A stretch of DNA of 64,000 nt from Puccinia triticina (GCF_026914185.1 NC_070559.1:8911501-8975500), one strand, 5' to 3'. Shown: positions 37,277-48,950, counted from the first letter of the stretch. Made by a program: numbers and translations. The notes: a model not told the origin generated them from the sequence alone.

Positions 37277-40200
37277 ATGTCAAGTCAATCTACCCAACAA
37301 GCTGGGTACACAAGCGATGCGTCTGAGGGCCGATTTCGTCGATCCTCAAGAGTCACCACCCCTATCAAAAGACCTGGAATGATTAACCCTTCACCAGATT
37401 CGCATCGTTCAATTACCCAGCCCCTTTTGTCGGATAGAACTTCAAGTACAACTCAACCCAGAAAACGAAAGGCACCCTCAGAGTTGGATTCAGAATCAAT
37501 ATCCCAAGACACACCCATTGCCACGAAACAAAAAGGGAAGAAACCAACCGCCTCAAGTCGCTCTCAAAGAACTCCCAGAAACTCCAAAGCACAATCTTCC
37601 CAGGCTACTGACTATATCCAAGACTCTGATGAAGAAAATTTGAAGGCACAACCAAAACGGAAAAGACGCAACCCCGAGTTTGACGATGCCAGAGATTTTT
37701 TTTCTGAGCCATTTCGTCGCAAGGATGATGTAAGTCTTAAGAAAAAAAATATTATTATTAATAACACAATAACTCATCATCTGGGTTTTTCTTTGAAGCC
37801 TTCTGATAAACCACCACAGACATACAGCTGTAGGTGGTGTAGCAAAGAAGTACGAGTCTCTCAAAGCAGTTTTTCAAATCTTCGTGCGCATCGTGATGGG
37901 TCTCGTCAGGGTGGAAGAGTTTCAGAAGGATGCCCAAAACGTCGTGATGCTATTGCTGCTGGTGCCAAGCTCCCTCCGACCACTCTTGAAGAAGACAGAC
38001 TGAAAAAGGCTGGTGGAAAACCTGGAACGATCACTCACCATTTTGCCCCAGTTGAAAAATTCAACAACGTTGTACTCAACCAGATCTTAACTCTGTGGTT
38101 GTCACTTCAAGCAATCCCTTGGACTCGAGTTGAGGACGCTTATCTGCGAGCGGTGTTTCACTACTGTCAAGCTGGTGCCAACCTGTTTAAGCAAAGATGG
38201 GCAGCTGATTTGGCTAGAACGGTGTACTTGGACTTACAAGCTGCAATGATCAAACACGTAAAAGTGTGTACTCTAATTTGATTGTTTTTGAGAAAATTAC
38301 TGACTAATTTGGTTGAAATGATCAATCATCAGGATACCGACAGCAATTTCAATCTTATACACAATGTGTGGACAACCAAAGGGAACCGTTTTGGATTCAT
38401 TGGCGCTTCGGTTTCTTTTATTGATAACGATTGGAACTACAATGTCCTCCATCTGAGTCTCAAACTTGTTGCTTGTCACCACCGAGGGAGCTTGTTGGCC
38501 GAGCCAGTTATCAATGTTTTGAAGAAGCATCAACTTCAGGGAAAGATAAGTTTTTTTTTTTGCTCTTGATAATATTTATACAATAAAAGATCCAAAATCT
38601 AATTGGGTTTCTTGTAAATACATGTTATGCTAGACTACAGATTCAGGCTCAAACAACGGTACAATGGCTTCAACAATGCACTCCCAATTGCTTCTCCTTG
38701 AAGGAACCGACGAAATCGAATGGGACTACAATACGATGCACATCAAGTGCTTTTGTCACAAGATAGCTTTGGTTGTTAATGCTGGTTTGAACGAATTAGG
38801 TCTTGAAGCCCCATCACCACCAAAGATCAAGAAATCTTTTCTTGGCGCTTTCCCCTACTCGGACAAGCTGGAACGAATCTTGGAAGAGGAGGATGAAGAT
38901 GCTGCAGATGGATTGGTAGAGGAAAGCGATGCTGGTGACGATACCGATAGCGATATTTATAACGAGGATGAGGATGATGTGGTAGAAGACGATGACGTGG
39001 TAGAGGACAATGAGTATTCTGAACCGGTTGAGAGAGAAGATAACGATAGAAGAAATAGGAAGGCTGGAAATAAGAGTAAATCTGCTACAAACAGGAACGA
39101 GTCTAATGAGTTGCATGATTTGACTAAAGCAGTAGGTTTACAGTCTTCTCTCTTCTATTTTTCTTCAATTTTTGTGTGCTGACTGAACTATTTTTGGGGA
39201 TATAGATTTTTACAAAGTGCCTTTTACAGGGTACAAGGCCCTGTAAAAGTTCTACATTGTAAAAGTAAAGAATAGACCGGTTTATGTGTAGTTTTACAAA
39301 GCGGCCTCCAGATTTGTCACCTTGCAAAGGGGGGCCTTGCAAAAAGTACATTGTAATAAACTACCGTCATTGCTCCATGCACAGTATTATGCGGCAGAGT
39401 TTACAAGGTAAACTCCTGGACACTCTAAATATCTCAATTGCGAGTGTGAAATTGAAATTTACTATGATACAGGCAAATATTTGTTTAGAGGGCTTGCAAG
39501 AATACAGATTCCGCCCCTCTTCATTAAAAATACAAGCATGCTGCAATTTGCACTGTACATCTCTGCTTCACAGTTCTAGATGTGTATCAACGAGATGAGC
39601 TTGTGTCTCGGTCGGAGCCATCAATCTCCACCTGTCTTAATCCATTTGATCCATCCTCTGAAAACATAAGGACTGTGTCCCTTGCCCCCAGCCCACTTCC
39701 CCTCATCCGGACCCCATTCTGTCCGGCTATTCCAATGACCTCTTCCAAGTTAGACCCCGACCCCCCAGGGTCAAACCCATCAGACATAGCACTTTCAAAT
39801 CCGTCAAGCATAGTTACAAACCCTTCGAGCACAGTTATCAAATGGGAGCTGCCGTTAGATTTTGAATCTTTCCATACCTTCATAGATCATGGATGCACTC
39901 TTGACCGTGAAAACTACCCAATATACCCCAACGGTGCCACAATCTTTGTCAAATCAGCCGATCAGACTGTTGTTAATTTTGGATCCGTTGGATTTACTAA
40001 GACCACCGGAGTGGAGAAGCGAGCAAAAGGCACCTGGAAAATCCAGCGGGTCTATTGCCTTGGTGCCCTGGTCTGCGATATGGACACCTGTCAGTGGGTA
40101 GGCTCCCCCCCAACTGCAAGAGGAGGCATCCAAGATTACCTTGAAACGTGAGTTTTTCCATGCTGTCTTTTATTTATACTCTTCATTTTCCATTTCTGAC

Positions 40201-43200
40201 ACCATTTATTGTTTTGGATTAATTCAGTACCCCGAAGTGCCCTGGAGCTGCTGGCAGATGCCCTGGGACAGTCACGTGGGTCGCTTGTGAAGGGACAGCC
40301 ACTCGCTTCGACTTCCATATCCCATCTGGCTGGGCGCTGCTCCGACATCGAGGTGTGCACGATCATCCATGGCCCGAATCCAAGAAATCCAACCCCCTTG
40401 CACGTGCAGATCTCAAAGCTGAGATTGTCAAGAACCCAACCAAAGGTGCTTTCAAGTTAAAGGTCAGGACCCTTGTTTTTTGATCAATAAGCATTTTTCA
40501 AACATGAATTCGTGCCTTTTTTGGTTTAAGATGGGACAAGCCGATTGTCTTGATGATCCTCTCACCAGTGTGACCAATATTCACGGGTCTCTGGTGAACG
40601 CCGACCGATTGCAATACTACCGGCGTCTTATGCTGCGAGAGCTCAACATCGTTCCGGACAAGTTGGGCGCGGGTGTTGGTGACAAGTTTTTGATGGACAT
40701 GTTCCAGTGGAACAAGTCAGTCTCTTCTGATCTGGCTTCAGGGTATATATCATGTTTTATTGTGACCTTCACTTACTCGTCACATTGTTTTATTTGATTA
40801 GGCGTGGGCTGCTTATAATTTCGTGTGGATTTCAAAGCGACTGCGAGCATTTCTCCTTTCAAACCAAGTGGATGGCCAATCGATTGTTGGCCCGAGATGA
40901 AAATAACAACGTCTATCAGGGTGGCCTAATATCTGATGTGACGTACAGATTTTTCAAGAATGGATATCTACTCACAACTTCGATGTTCTGCGAGCAAACG
41001 GCCAGGTGGATTCCGGTACAGCTTTCGTGGATTCGAGGTCTCAGCACCAGCTACTACAAATTGCATTTCTCGGCACTCTTACGGCAGTTTGTTCGGCCCG
41101 AAATTACCCCCTCTGAGCGTGATTTGATGGTTCGCCAAGTCGTTGATTTCTCGCTGGCACAAACGGAGGGCTTCAAGGCAGCGTATATGGAGGTCTTTGC
41201 ATGTTCGGACCCGATGAGAGCGGCTAAGATGATTAAGGGGTGTCACCAGCACTTCCGTGCTCAGGTGACCAGAGTGAGGCGAAACCAATCGATCCTCTCA
41301 GCAGATCAAGATGTAAGATCTTTCCTTTTGTCTCTTAAATCATCTCATTCTTAGGTTCAAGCCATCTGACAAGTTTGAATCAGGCCGACTTCCAAAATAA
41401 ATGCATGGCGTTACTAGATCCAATCGAGCAAGATGGTCCTACACACAAGGAAAAGATTGACGAGATCCGCCGCCTTTTCCCCAAGACAAAGCGCTGGCTG
41501 AACTGGTGGACCATGTCCGATGTCCAATCGATGCTTTTTCCCTCTCGTTGACCAATGTTGGAGGATCATCCTGATGGTGATGATGGACTTCCCAATACTA
41601 CGAACGCCATCGAAAGTATGCATAGGGTCTACTACATGATAAGGTGAGGGACTTCTAGCTTCCATATTCGTTGATACCAAGCCAAATTCTCACTCCAATT
41701 CTCATTCTCATTTGAACTGAAGCTCGGGGAAGAAATGCCTAATGGTAGGCATGGTGGAGCTCTTTGGGTTTGTCAATGTGTTGGAGGAGGAGTTCAATGC
41801 TGTCATGTGCGGGGTATCTGTCGAATACGGATCTCAAACGAAAATGCAGGTCAATATTACACACTCGATGGGCTGGGCCAAACCCAAGAAGCGCAAATTT
41901 ATCAATGATGGTCGGCCGCCCGATACCACTGCTGCCCTTCTGGACGGACCCGATCCTTCAACCAAGAAAAAGAATCTCGGCCGTCCAAAGAACTCTCAGA
42001 ACGTCGACCGAAGCAAGTGGTCAACCTACCAATCCTACGCAGCCTCCTCTGAGGAACACCTGAGGAACCAATGTTGGATGTCCGCTGCAATGGAATCGTT
42101 GTTTGCCCTCTACAATCCCCTCTGGCTTCGCAACAGTACTGGGAAAGGTGCAACTCTTTTTTACCATCTTGTTGTCCACTTTGGATCTCGAACAACCTTC
42201 AACCTGACCAAGATTGGAAGAATCCGGACCGTCTTGACCAACGGGCAGTCGAAGCTCTTCAAGATATGCAATGACAGGCACCAAGCGAATTTTCAGCCGG
42301 GTACTTTTGCATCGTGTGATTTTTTCTTGGAGCTTCTTTTGGATCCAAAAATCAATCCGACGAAGGCTCTGAACGGATTATTTGAACTCGTCGAGCACCG
42401 GAATTTTGTGTGCAACTCTGCTAAGCCATGCCTAGACCCACAAGTCCGATTGATCACAACAATCAAAGTTGAACGTAAGATGTTCCAAGAGAACAATGTC
42501 GCCGATTCGGACGTATCGGCTCTGATTGATCTTTGGACAACTACCGGACTGTCCAAATCACCCGGACTTGTTTGTCAATGCGGATCGGTCGTGGCATCCA
42601 TTGAGCAGAAGCCCAAAACCAGAGGACGGCCCAAGAAGGTCAAAAACGAGGATCTCAAACCAGAAGTCACGGTTGTACCTCAAACGACGAGTGATCCAAA
42701 TCGCTTGGTTCAATATGTGCAGGAGAACTCTCGGCTAGCTTTCAAAGACGAGCTGCCTCCTCAACATCTCTATTTCTTTCTCAAAGTCACCTCAATCACC
42801 AATCCAATTGAGCAGCAGCAATACATGCGTTCAATGGATTGGCCATACCAACTGAAGGTTGGCGGCGAGTCATACACTCTATTCTCGCGAGGCTTCTGGA
42901 ACGGATTCCACTACTGGTGCAAGGTGCTCCGGAGTGGTCGCAGCAGTACAACTGGCGTATGGTTGCATGACAATCAGCAAAATGAAGGTATTGCTCGACT
43001 TGTCAACACAGATCCCTCATCCATTGGGGGCTGCCATCCTTTCACCAGTTTCCTCTTTTACTCCCGTTGCTGGACTGCTTGCGAGGAAAAATATGTCCTG
43101 GATTCTATCAGCAAGATAAAAGCCGATCACCCAAATGCTGAAGGCGACGCCCCCTTTGTCAACTTAGGCAGCCTGATCAAACCACAACTCAAAACCGCGG

Positions 43201-45331
43201 CTAGCAGCCAAGTTGTCAAACCTCTAGAAGACGGCGACTACGTGGACAACTTTGACGAGGACGCTGAAGAAGAATCCGAAGCTAGCGATCTAGATTGCGA
43301 GTCAGACAACAACTCAAGTAGTGCCAAATCCAACTCGGGTGACAAAGACAACACCAAATCTGACTCTGGTGATGAGGACAATACCAAGCTGGTCTTGCAT
43401 CCAGTCGAACCCGCCCCAAAAACCATCAAGTTGAAGCTCAGAATCCAGTCGCAGCCTGCGCATGACATGGTTGCTGGTACATCCAAACAGCCCAAATCGC
43501 CCAACCCGACCGCTCCTCCTTCGGCCCAAGCTGATCAACCTCTGTCCCCCAATGAAGGCAAGCCAACCACACAAAGGAGCAGGAGGACTTCCGCCAAGAA
43601 GTAACTGCTCGGACTTTTCTATTTTTCATATCTTTTTGTCATCTATTTTCAGTAGAAAAGCACTTTGTAATTTCATTTAACAGCTTGTAAAATTCATTTT
43701 ACAGCAACTTGAATGTTATTTTGCAATTTCCATTTCACAAAGTGGCCCTCACCGCTTGTTAATCTCCACTTTGGAGGCAAGAAATTGGGTTTTACAGGGA
43801 CCTGTTGTTACAAAGTTCCACCCCGCAAATGCATAGCTTGTAAACTTGCACATAGAAAATTCCATGCTGATTTTCACAAGGCTGCATTCACAGGGCCCCC
43901 CTTTGCAAGGTGACAAATCAGGAGGACCCATTGTAAAACTACACATACCCCTGGCTTTTCTTTACTTTTACGCTGCCCTACTTTTACAGGGCCCTGTACC
44001 CTGTAAAATGTACTTTGTAAAAATCATCTGCCCCCTATAAAAACAGTTGGACTTTGTAGTAAAAAAGATAACTGGATCGTGTGTATGGAGACAGGAATTT
44101 GACCGTCGTGCAGCAGGGAAAAACTTGAAGGGTCTGATTGCAGGCTACGGAATCCGCTGGAACATAAAATATCAAAGCCGACAGCGTGCCTATGACGCAA
44201 GAGAAGTAAGTATTTGCGCTTCAATTAGCATTAAAATTAAAATTTATCACTGATAGACTTGACTGTAGGTTATCAATGCAATGCTCCATGATGAGTATGT
44301 TAAATATCAAGATCAAATTTCCAAATCAATTCGTAAAGAAAATCGTAAAAGTTTGGTCACTTTAAGGAAATTCAGTTCTCAAATAAAGAATGGTTGATGA
44401 TTAAAGAATTGAACGAGGAGTTGGAAGTAAGATAAAAAATTACAAAAAACGTATATATGACTTTTTTCAATAAGCTGATTTTTTTATCAGCCTTTCAACC
44501 ATCTCACCAAATTAATGGAGGGTGACGGGGCTACAGGTGCTTTTGTGTTGCCAAATTACTATCAAACAATTAACGATTTGAAAAGGAAAGAGGAAGGATC
44601 CGACCGCGGAGATGCATTGCATCCAATGTATATCAAAATGATCGAAAAGCTCAAGACTTACCAGGACGAGGCGCTTGAATGTGAAACTCTTGTCATGGCA
44701 ACGATTCTCCATCCAACATTCCGATTGAATCTTTTCACACATTGCTGGCCTGAAAAAGCTGACGAGGCAAAGAAATTATTGGAGCGACACTTTTTCAAGC
44801 GAGATGATATACTAAAACAACGTAAAGCTGAAGATGAAAACAACTTGAAGAAAAAGACTCCAACGATTGATCAAGATAATATCTTTGAGCTATTCAGTGC
44901 TTCAGCCGCCGAAGAAAGCAAAGAGCTTGAAGTTTACATAAAAAACATGGATCGCCTACCAGGACCAAGTGCAAAAGATCCAAAGGCCCTGTTGGTATGG
45001 TGGAAGGTGTGTTTTTTAATAAACCCTTTTCAATTTGGAAATTACACTCATTTTTCACAACCTACAGGATCATTCATCAACTTATCCCGTTCTTGCATCC
45101 TTGGCAAAGGACTATCTTGCTTGCTCAGCATCTTCTTGTGCGGCCGAGCGTATCTTTTCTTCTGCTGCTGATGTCTGCTCAAGTGGGCGCGGTAGCTTAA
45201 TACCGCGTACTATTGAGCGATGCGTTAGTAGTAATCTCTGGCTCAAAGAAGGCGTACAAGTTACAGGAAGTTTTTCAAAAGCACAAAGTATTGTTTCTGC
45301 TTATACTGAATTTTCTGAAAACCAAAAGTAA
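37277..45331 (+). CDS. hAT transposase with BED zinc finger, split by an intron-borne MULE
   Basis: Exons as read: 37277-37729, 37799-38257, 38333-38549, 38641-39131, 44047-44205, 44269-44298, 44376-44426, 44491-45006, 45068-45331. Total 2640 nt, 879 residues. ATG 37277 (MSSQSTQQAGYTSD) opens a low-complexity basic N terminus. A BED-type finger follows (YSCRWCSKEV..FSNLRAHRDG). The RNase-H-like core shows NLIHNVWTTKGNRFGFIGAS, the SGSNNGTMAS block and HIKCFCHKIALVVNAGLNEL, then a long acidic insert. After the MULE-bearing intron come DFVVKKITGS..RQEFDRR, FSNKEWLMIKELNEEL, and the C-terminal hAT dimerisation segment STYPVLASLAKDYLACSA, AAERIFSSAADVCSSGRGSL. The 44299-44375 segment may be a 77-nt intron or a one-base frameshift. 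Otherwise no premature stop is seen, so the gene may still be expressible if the 4.9 kb intron is spliced. Confidence 0.85.
39206..44024 (+). mobile_element. MULE-like transposon (4.8 kb) nested in an intron of the hAT transposase
   Basis: Long TIRs of more than 150 bp: ATTTTTACAAAGTGCC..TTTTACAGGGTACA at the left matches the reverse complement of the right end (..CAGGGCCCTGTACCCTGTAAAATGTACTTTGTAAAAAT). Further in, GTGTAGTTTTACAA..GGCCTCC.GATTTGTCACCTTGC is shared. No clear target duplication was seen at the borders. The single gene inside encodes a DDE transposase with extra domains. Confidence 0.85.
39735..43604 (+). CDS. MULE-like transposase fused to a USP-like cysteine protease
   Basis: Exons: 39735-40147, 40228-40462, 40531-40742, 40802-41312, 41384-41643, 41723-43604. 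Total 3513 nt, 1170 residues, with one internal TGA (41549-41551, in FPSR*PMLEDH). The N-terminal zinc-binding region resembles WRKY/GCM1 fingers (YCLGALVCDMDTCQW, KCPGAAGRCPG, GWALLRHRGVHDHPWP). The DDE core follows: GGLISDVTYRFFKNGYLL, RWIPVQLSWIRG, VVDFSLAQTEGF, MIKGCHQHFRAQVTRV, and TTNAIESMHRVYYMI with the catalytic Glu. The C-terminal 500 residues hold a Cys box (NQCWMSAAMESLFALYNPLW, C661) and a His box (GFWNGFHYWCKV, H940, then GVWLHDNQ), spaced as in C19 ubiquitin proteases. A Ser/Asp-rich tail with an SP-rich end closes the protein. The lone TGA fits a CGA to TGA change, so this copy may be inactive. Confidence 0.8.
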
Positions 45332-46060
45332 TATTTTTCAAGTATTTTTCTCACTGTTTTGCACGTCTGAATCAAGTTTTTCTTACCTACAAAAAAAATC
45401 ACATAAAAAATCAGACAAAAAAATCATGGAAAAACAATTAGAAAAAAAACAGATTGATGTTATGACTAGTCTTATTTCAACTTTTTCCACATCCCCAACC
45501 ACAAAAAAAAATCCCCTTTCTATGTTCATATTTACTTCCCTGCACACCCAATTACTTGTTTTTTCAAGTAATTGATTGTGCCGGTTTCATATTGGGTATC
45601 CAGAAAATATTGATTGGTTAGATTTAGTGCAAGTTACGCTAAGATTTAGCGCAAGTTACACTAAGATTTAGCACAAGTTACACTATGATTTAGCACAAGT
45701 TACGCTAGGTGTTAGTACTTAGCGTAGCTGATGTAATCGCTACGCTAATACATAGCGTAGCTGATATAATCGCTACGCTCATACATAGCGTAGCTGATGT
45801 AATCGCTACGCTCATACATAGCGTAGCGTTCTGAGTCGCTAAAACCGCTAAATTTCAGCAATCATAATTTTTTTTAAGCGTTAACTTCCTTCTCCTCATG
45901 TCAGCTAACACTACGCTAACAGTTATTTTATTTTTTTTGAAAAAAAAATAGTGTTAGCTGTCAATTTTGAGCGCTAACAGTAACTTTGGTGTAGCGTAGC
46001 TAAAAAAAGCTAACACTACGCTGCGCTACAGCTATTGTTAGCGTAGCTGACCCAGTGTTG
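45332..46060. repeat. 3' spacer and right subterminal repeat of the hAT element
   Basis: 45332-45640 is AT-rich with no gene. 45640-46060 carries repeated GCAAGTTACGCTAAGATTTA and CATAGCGTAGCTGATGTAAT units, then inverted GCTACGCTA/TAGCGTAGC words up to the TIR. It mirrors the left subterminal region. Confidence 0.7.
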
Positions 46061-47374
46061 ATTTACGGCAATCAACTTGAATAAGTTAAACTTCAACAAA
46101 AAAACGGCGGAGGATATATTGAAAGGGGTCTATCAATTTGTCTATTTGAGCCCGGAGATCCTCTTGAATAATAAGCTGTGGGAGGAAGTATACTTTGGCT
46201 CCAAATTTCAAAACTGACTCGGCCTAGTAGTGGTCAATGAGGCTCATATGATTTACATATGGGGCCTTGTCAAGAGTCGACCCGGAAGACATCTAGCTAC
46301 AATTTCAAGTCGTCTTGAGGACTTTGGGATCTTTTGACCATTGTATGGACTCCTGGGAGGCCATCTCCTGTCTCAAAATGACAAACCAATCTTACTTCTA
46401 TCTGCTACATGCCGCCCTGTTGCTGTTGAGGCTATCAAGAAGAGCCTCAAACTGGGAGACTCAAACGTCGACATTATACGTGGCAAGCTAACACAACCCA
46501 AAATCCAAATTATCCGTGTTCCAATGGATCACTCTATGGTTTCTTGTCATGATCTAGTCAAGGTCTTCCCTTCAGCTAATAATGTCCCAAATGAAGAGCT
46601 GGTGCCCTCTCTTGTCTACAGTGGCTCACGCAACCGGACCTTAACAGCCTTAGACGTTATTAGCATGGCCTGCGAGACTCCTGGTGAATCTTCAAATCCT
46701 AAAAGTAGTTGTGCTCAACAATATCACTTGTGCACCAGAGAACAAGAGAAGATTGATTGCGTGGAGGATTCCTCAACTGGCAAGTTCCCAATTATCTCTT
46801 GCACAATGGCGCTGGGTCTGGGGCAGAACTGGAAGCGGGTACGGATGGTGGTCCAGCTTCAATAGTTCAAATGGTTGGGCGGGCTGGTCACGATGGAAGG
46901 CCTGGACTTGCCATTCTATTTGTTGAGAAGATCCGTTGCAATGGGAAGAACTCTGCGGACGATTTCAAAGAAGGCACCACCCAGTCAGACAATGACCGGA
47001 TGGATGCCCTTGCAATAACACCTGTTTGCTTGAGAATTGCTTTCTCAATTGACAACCTGTACGCGCACATAACTAAAAGCTTCAGCATACTTTATTCATC
47101 TGCTCATCTATTCTTCTTTACAGGCTAGGATATATTCCACTCCGAGTCGATGACCCAAATTGTCTGGCTGAAAAGGAATGGGAGGAATCGGAAGGGTTTG
47201 ACCCCTGCTGCTGTTCAAACTGTGACGGCCCTAGTACCAGCCCGCCATCCCTGGGTACCGCGGGCACATTACCTCTTACCTCATTTGGCTGGGAGGTAAC
47301 AAGGTAAAGTCCCAGGGTACCCCAGCCATAACATTTGGATTTCCCAATCCAGCTGAAAATCGTCGTTGTGTTAC

Positions 47375-47750
47375 CTCGAGGTAACCCAAAGTGTTACCCA
47401 GGTAACCAAAAGTGGTACCCAGGTAACCAAAAGTAGTACCCAGGTAAACCCAGGTAACCAAACGTTTCACCCAGGTAACTCAAGGTGTTACCCAGGTAAC
47501 CAAAGATGTTACCCTTCTAGCCAAATTTGTTACCCAGGTGACCAAAGGTGTTACCCAGGTAACCAAAGGTTTTACCTGGGTAACCGAAGGTGTTACCTGG
47601 TTATCCAAAGGTTTTACCCAGGGTGTTACCCAGGTAACCAAAGGTGTTACCCAGGTAACCAAAGGTGTTACCCAGGTAAACACAGGTGTTACCCAGGTAA
47701 CCAAAGGGGTTACACAGGTAATCAGAAGTGTGACCTGGGTAACAGAAAGT
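47375..47750. repeat. 21-bp minisatellite
   Basis: About 17 degenerate copies of TGTTACCCAGGTAACCAAAGG. Each contains the palindrome GTTACC-CAG-GTAAC. Seven codons per unit keep frames open on both strands (QVTKGVT in one, TWVTPLV in the other), so the apparent proteins are artefacts. Confidence 0.9.
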
Positions 47751-47751
47751 C

Positions 47752-48028
47752 TAAAACTAGACACATGATTTATGTCTTTGGCGCAGTAGTGATTCTGCCA
47801 AATTCCAGTCGCGGAATAAGCAGAATCCGCGACTGGATGCCTGGTTTGGCCGACCACATGCATGACCGGGGTAAGGGTGGTTGATTATATAAAAAAATAG
47901 ACATTTTTATGGATCCAGGCATATGATTTATGTTTTTGGCGGAGTAGTGATTCTGCCAAAGTCCAGTCGCGGAATAAGCAGATTCCGCGACTGGATGCCT
48001 GGTTTGGCCGGACCACCAGCATGACCGG
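47752..48028. repeat. 159-bp satellite, left flank (about 1.7 monomers)
   Basis: Same monomer as the main array at 56303-60856, cut off by the LTR at 48029. The final bases ATGACCGG continue in the right flank as CCGGGGTAAGG. Confidence 0.9.
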
Positions 48029-48950
48029 TGTGGAACTCCGTCCGGTGCAGGCCGGCGGCAGTTAGTGGGAGGGATTGGGAAATTAGTTGAGATTTTAGCC
48101 CTCCGAAGTGGGATGGTCGAATGAGCTGTAGAGATCGGAAAGCGGTTGTTGAAATGTTTTACGACGGCGGTGAGAGCGCGTCGGCGGTTGTGTTGTAAGA
48201 TGGAGCCAAGCAAACAGTTGGCTGAGAAGGAAGTGATCTTAGAGAGTTCAAGGAGGTGGGGAGGAATCTGTGAGGAGATCGGAGAACTCAATTTTGGGAA
48301 AGAGCGCCGAAGGATCAGGAAGGTTTGAACTGAGTTGATCGGAAGGATTGAACTGGGAGACTCCGAAGATATTGTCGCAGCCACAATCTTTGAAAGAATC
48401 AGGGATAAGGATCGGTCAAGAATACGACAAGCTATTGATCAGAAAAATTTTGATTCCCTCACTTGGATCAGAAAGGTCATGCCCCCCCCCCTCCTTCGCC
48501 TAAGTTCTAACAGAACTTAGACTCCAGAGAGGCGCAGCAAGCTGCGGACCATCCATCATGCTCCGCGCGCACCCACACCCGACAAAGACAGCACAACTAA
48601 AAAAAAAAGTAAAAAAGGAAACAAACCGCTCGCCAAGGAAGAAAAAAAACAAAACCAACCCCACACCTTCATGCCCTACCAACGCGCGCAGAATGAAAGG
48701 GGAAAATAACAAAACATGATGAAAGTGAAATAGAAAGGGAACAAAGACATAAAAACAGAAACAAAAAGAAAGAAGGAAAAGAAAACCTGAAACATCTTGA
48801 GGATGCGCGCCACGCCGCGCCATTGAATCTTGAGGAAGCCTTGAGGGCCGGAAAATTGAAGTCTTGATGTCTTGAATCCTGACGTCCTCTGGCGCGCGCC
48901 ATGCGCGGAAAAAAGCTTGATCCTACGCGTGTACCAGATTGTCCACCACA
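48029..48950 (-). repeat. 3' LTR of the gypsy element
   Basis: 922 bp, matching 55381-56302. It includes a C-tract at 48482-48491 and A-rich leader-like DNA. Open frames inside it occur in both LTR copies and show no recognisable domain. Confidence 0.95.

Larger units (their letters stand above)
33080..46060 (+). mobile_element. Giant hAT transposon (12,981 bp) carrying a TET-like gene and a nested MULE
   Basis: Termini CAACACTGGGTCGCTACG (33080) and its partner GACCCAGTGTTG (to 46060) are inverted repeats. The flanks ATTTACG at 33073-33079 and 46061-46067 are a direct 7-bp duplication (8 bp if a shared terminal base is counted). Removing the element and one duplicate rejoins the helicase frame exactly. 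Subterminal zones at 33080-33440 and 45640-46060 are packed with TAGCGTAG/CTACGCTA words. Cargo, all on the plus strand, is a TET/JBP-like dioxygenase (34828-36048) and a BED-finger hAT transposase (37277-45331). A 4.8 kb MULE-like element sits in an intron of the latter. Without it the element would be about 8.2 kb. Confidence 0.9.
32714..47225 (+). pseudogene. RecQ-like DEAD/H helicase pseudogene split by the hAT element
   Basis: The 5' part (32714-33079) gives LQIDAVANLVSGQNTFVLAGTGFGKS, with Walker A AGTGFGKS, and motif Ia-like LNPLDSLGDNQV. It stops at the hAT insertion. The 3' part resumes at 46068 in the correct frame when one target copy is kept (QAGFT then AINLNKLNF). It contains VYLSPEILLNN, motif II NEAHMIYIWGL, motif III LLLSATCRPVAVEAIKKSL, and GRAGHDGRPGLA. 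A final exon at about 47127-47222 encodes GYIPLRVDDPNCLAEKEWEE and a Cys-rich end. Premature TGA codons lie at 46216-46218 and 46337-46339, and there are further frame changes near 46730-46870. It is non-functional twice over. The NEAH (not DEAH) box may also be a decay mutation. Confidence 0.8.

Noticed and set aside
39206..44024. Assignment of the nested element to the KDZ superfamily, which is known to travel with TET genes
   Set aside because: The DDE blocks (SDVTYRF, DFSLAQTEGF, TTNAIESMHR) and the GCM1-type finger resemble MULE-type transposases rather than KDZ. The TET-like gene also lies outside this nested element.
47366..47884. Plus and minus frames encoding QVTKGVT and TWVTPLV repeats
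   Set aside because: Direct translation of the 21-bp minisatellite.
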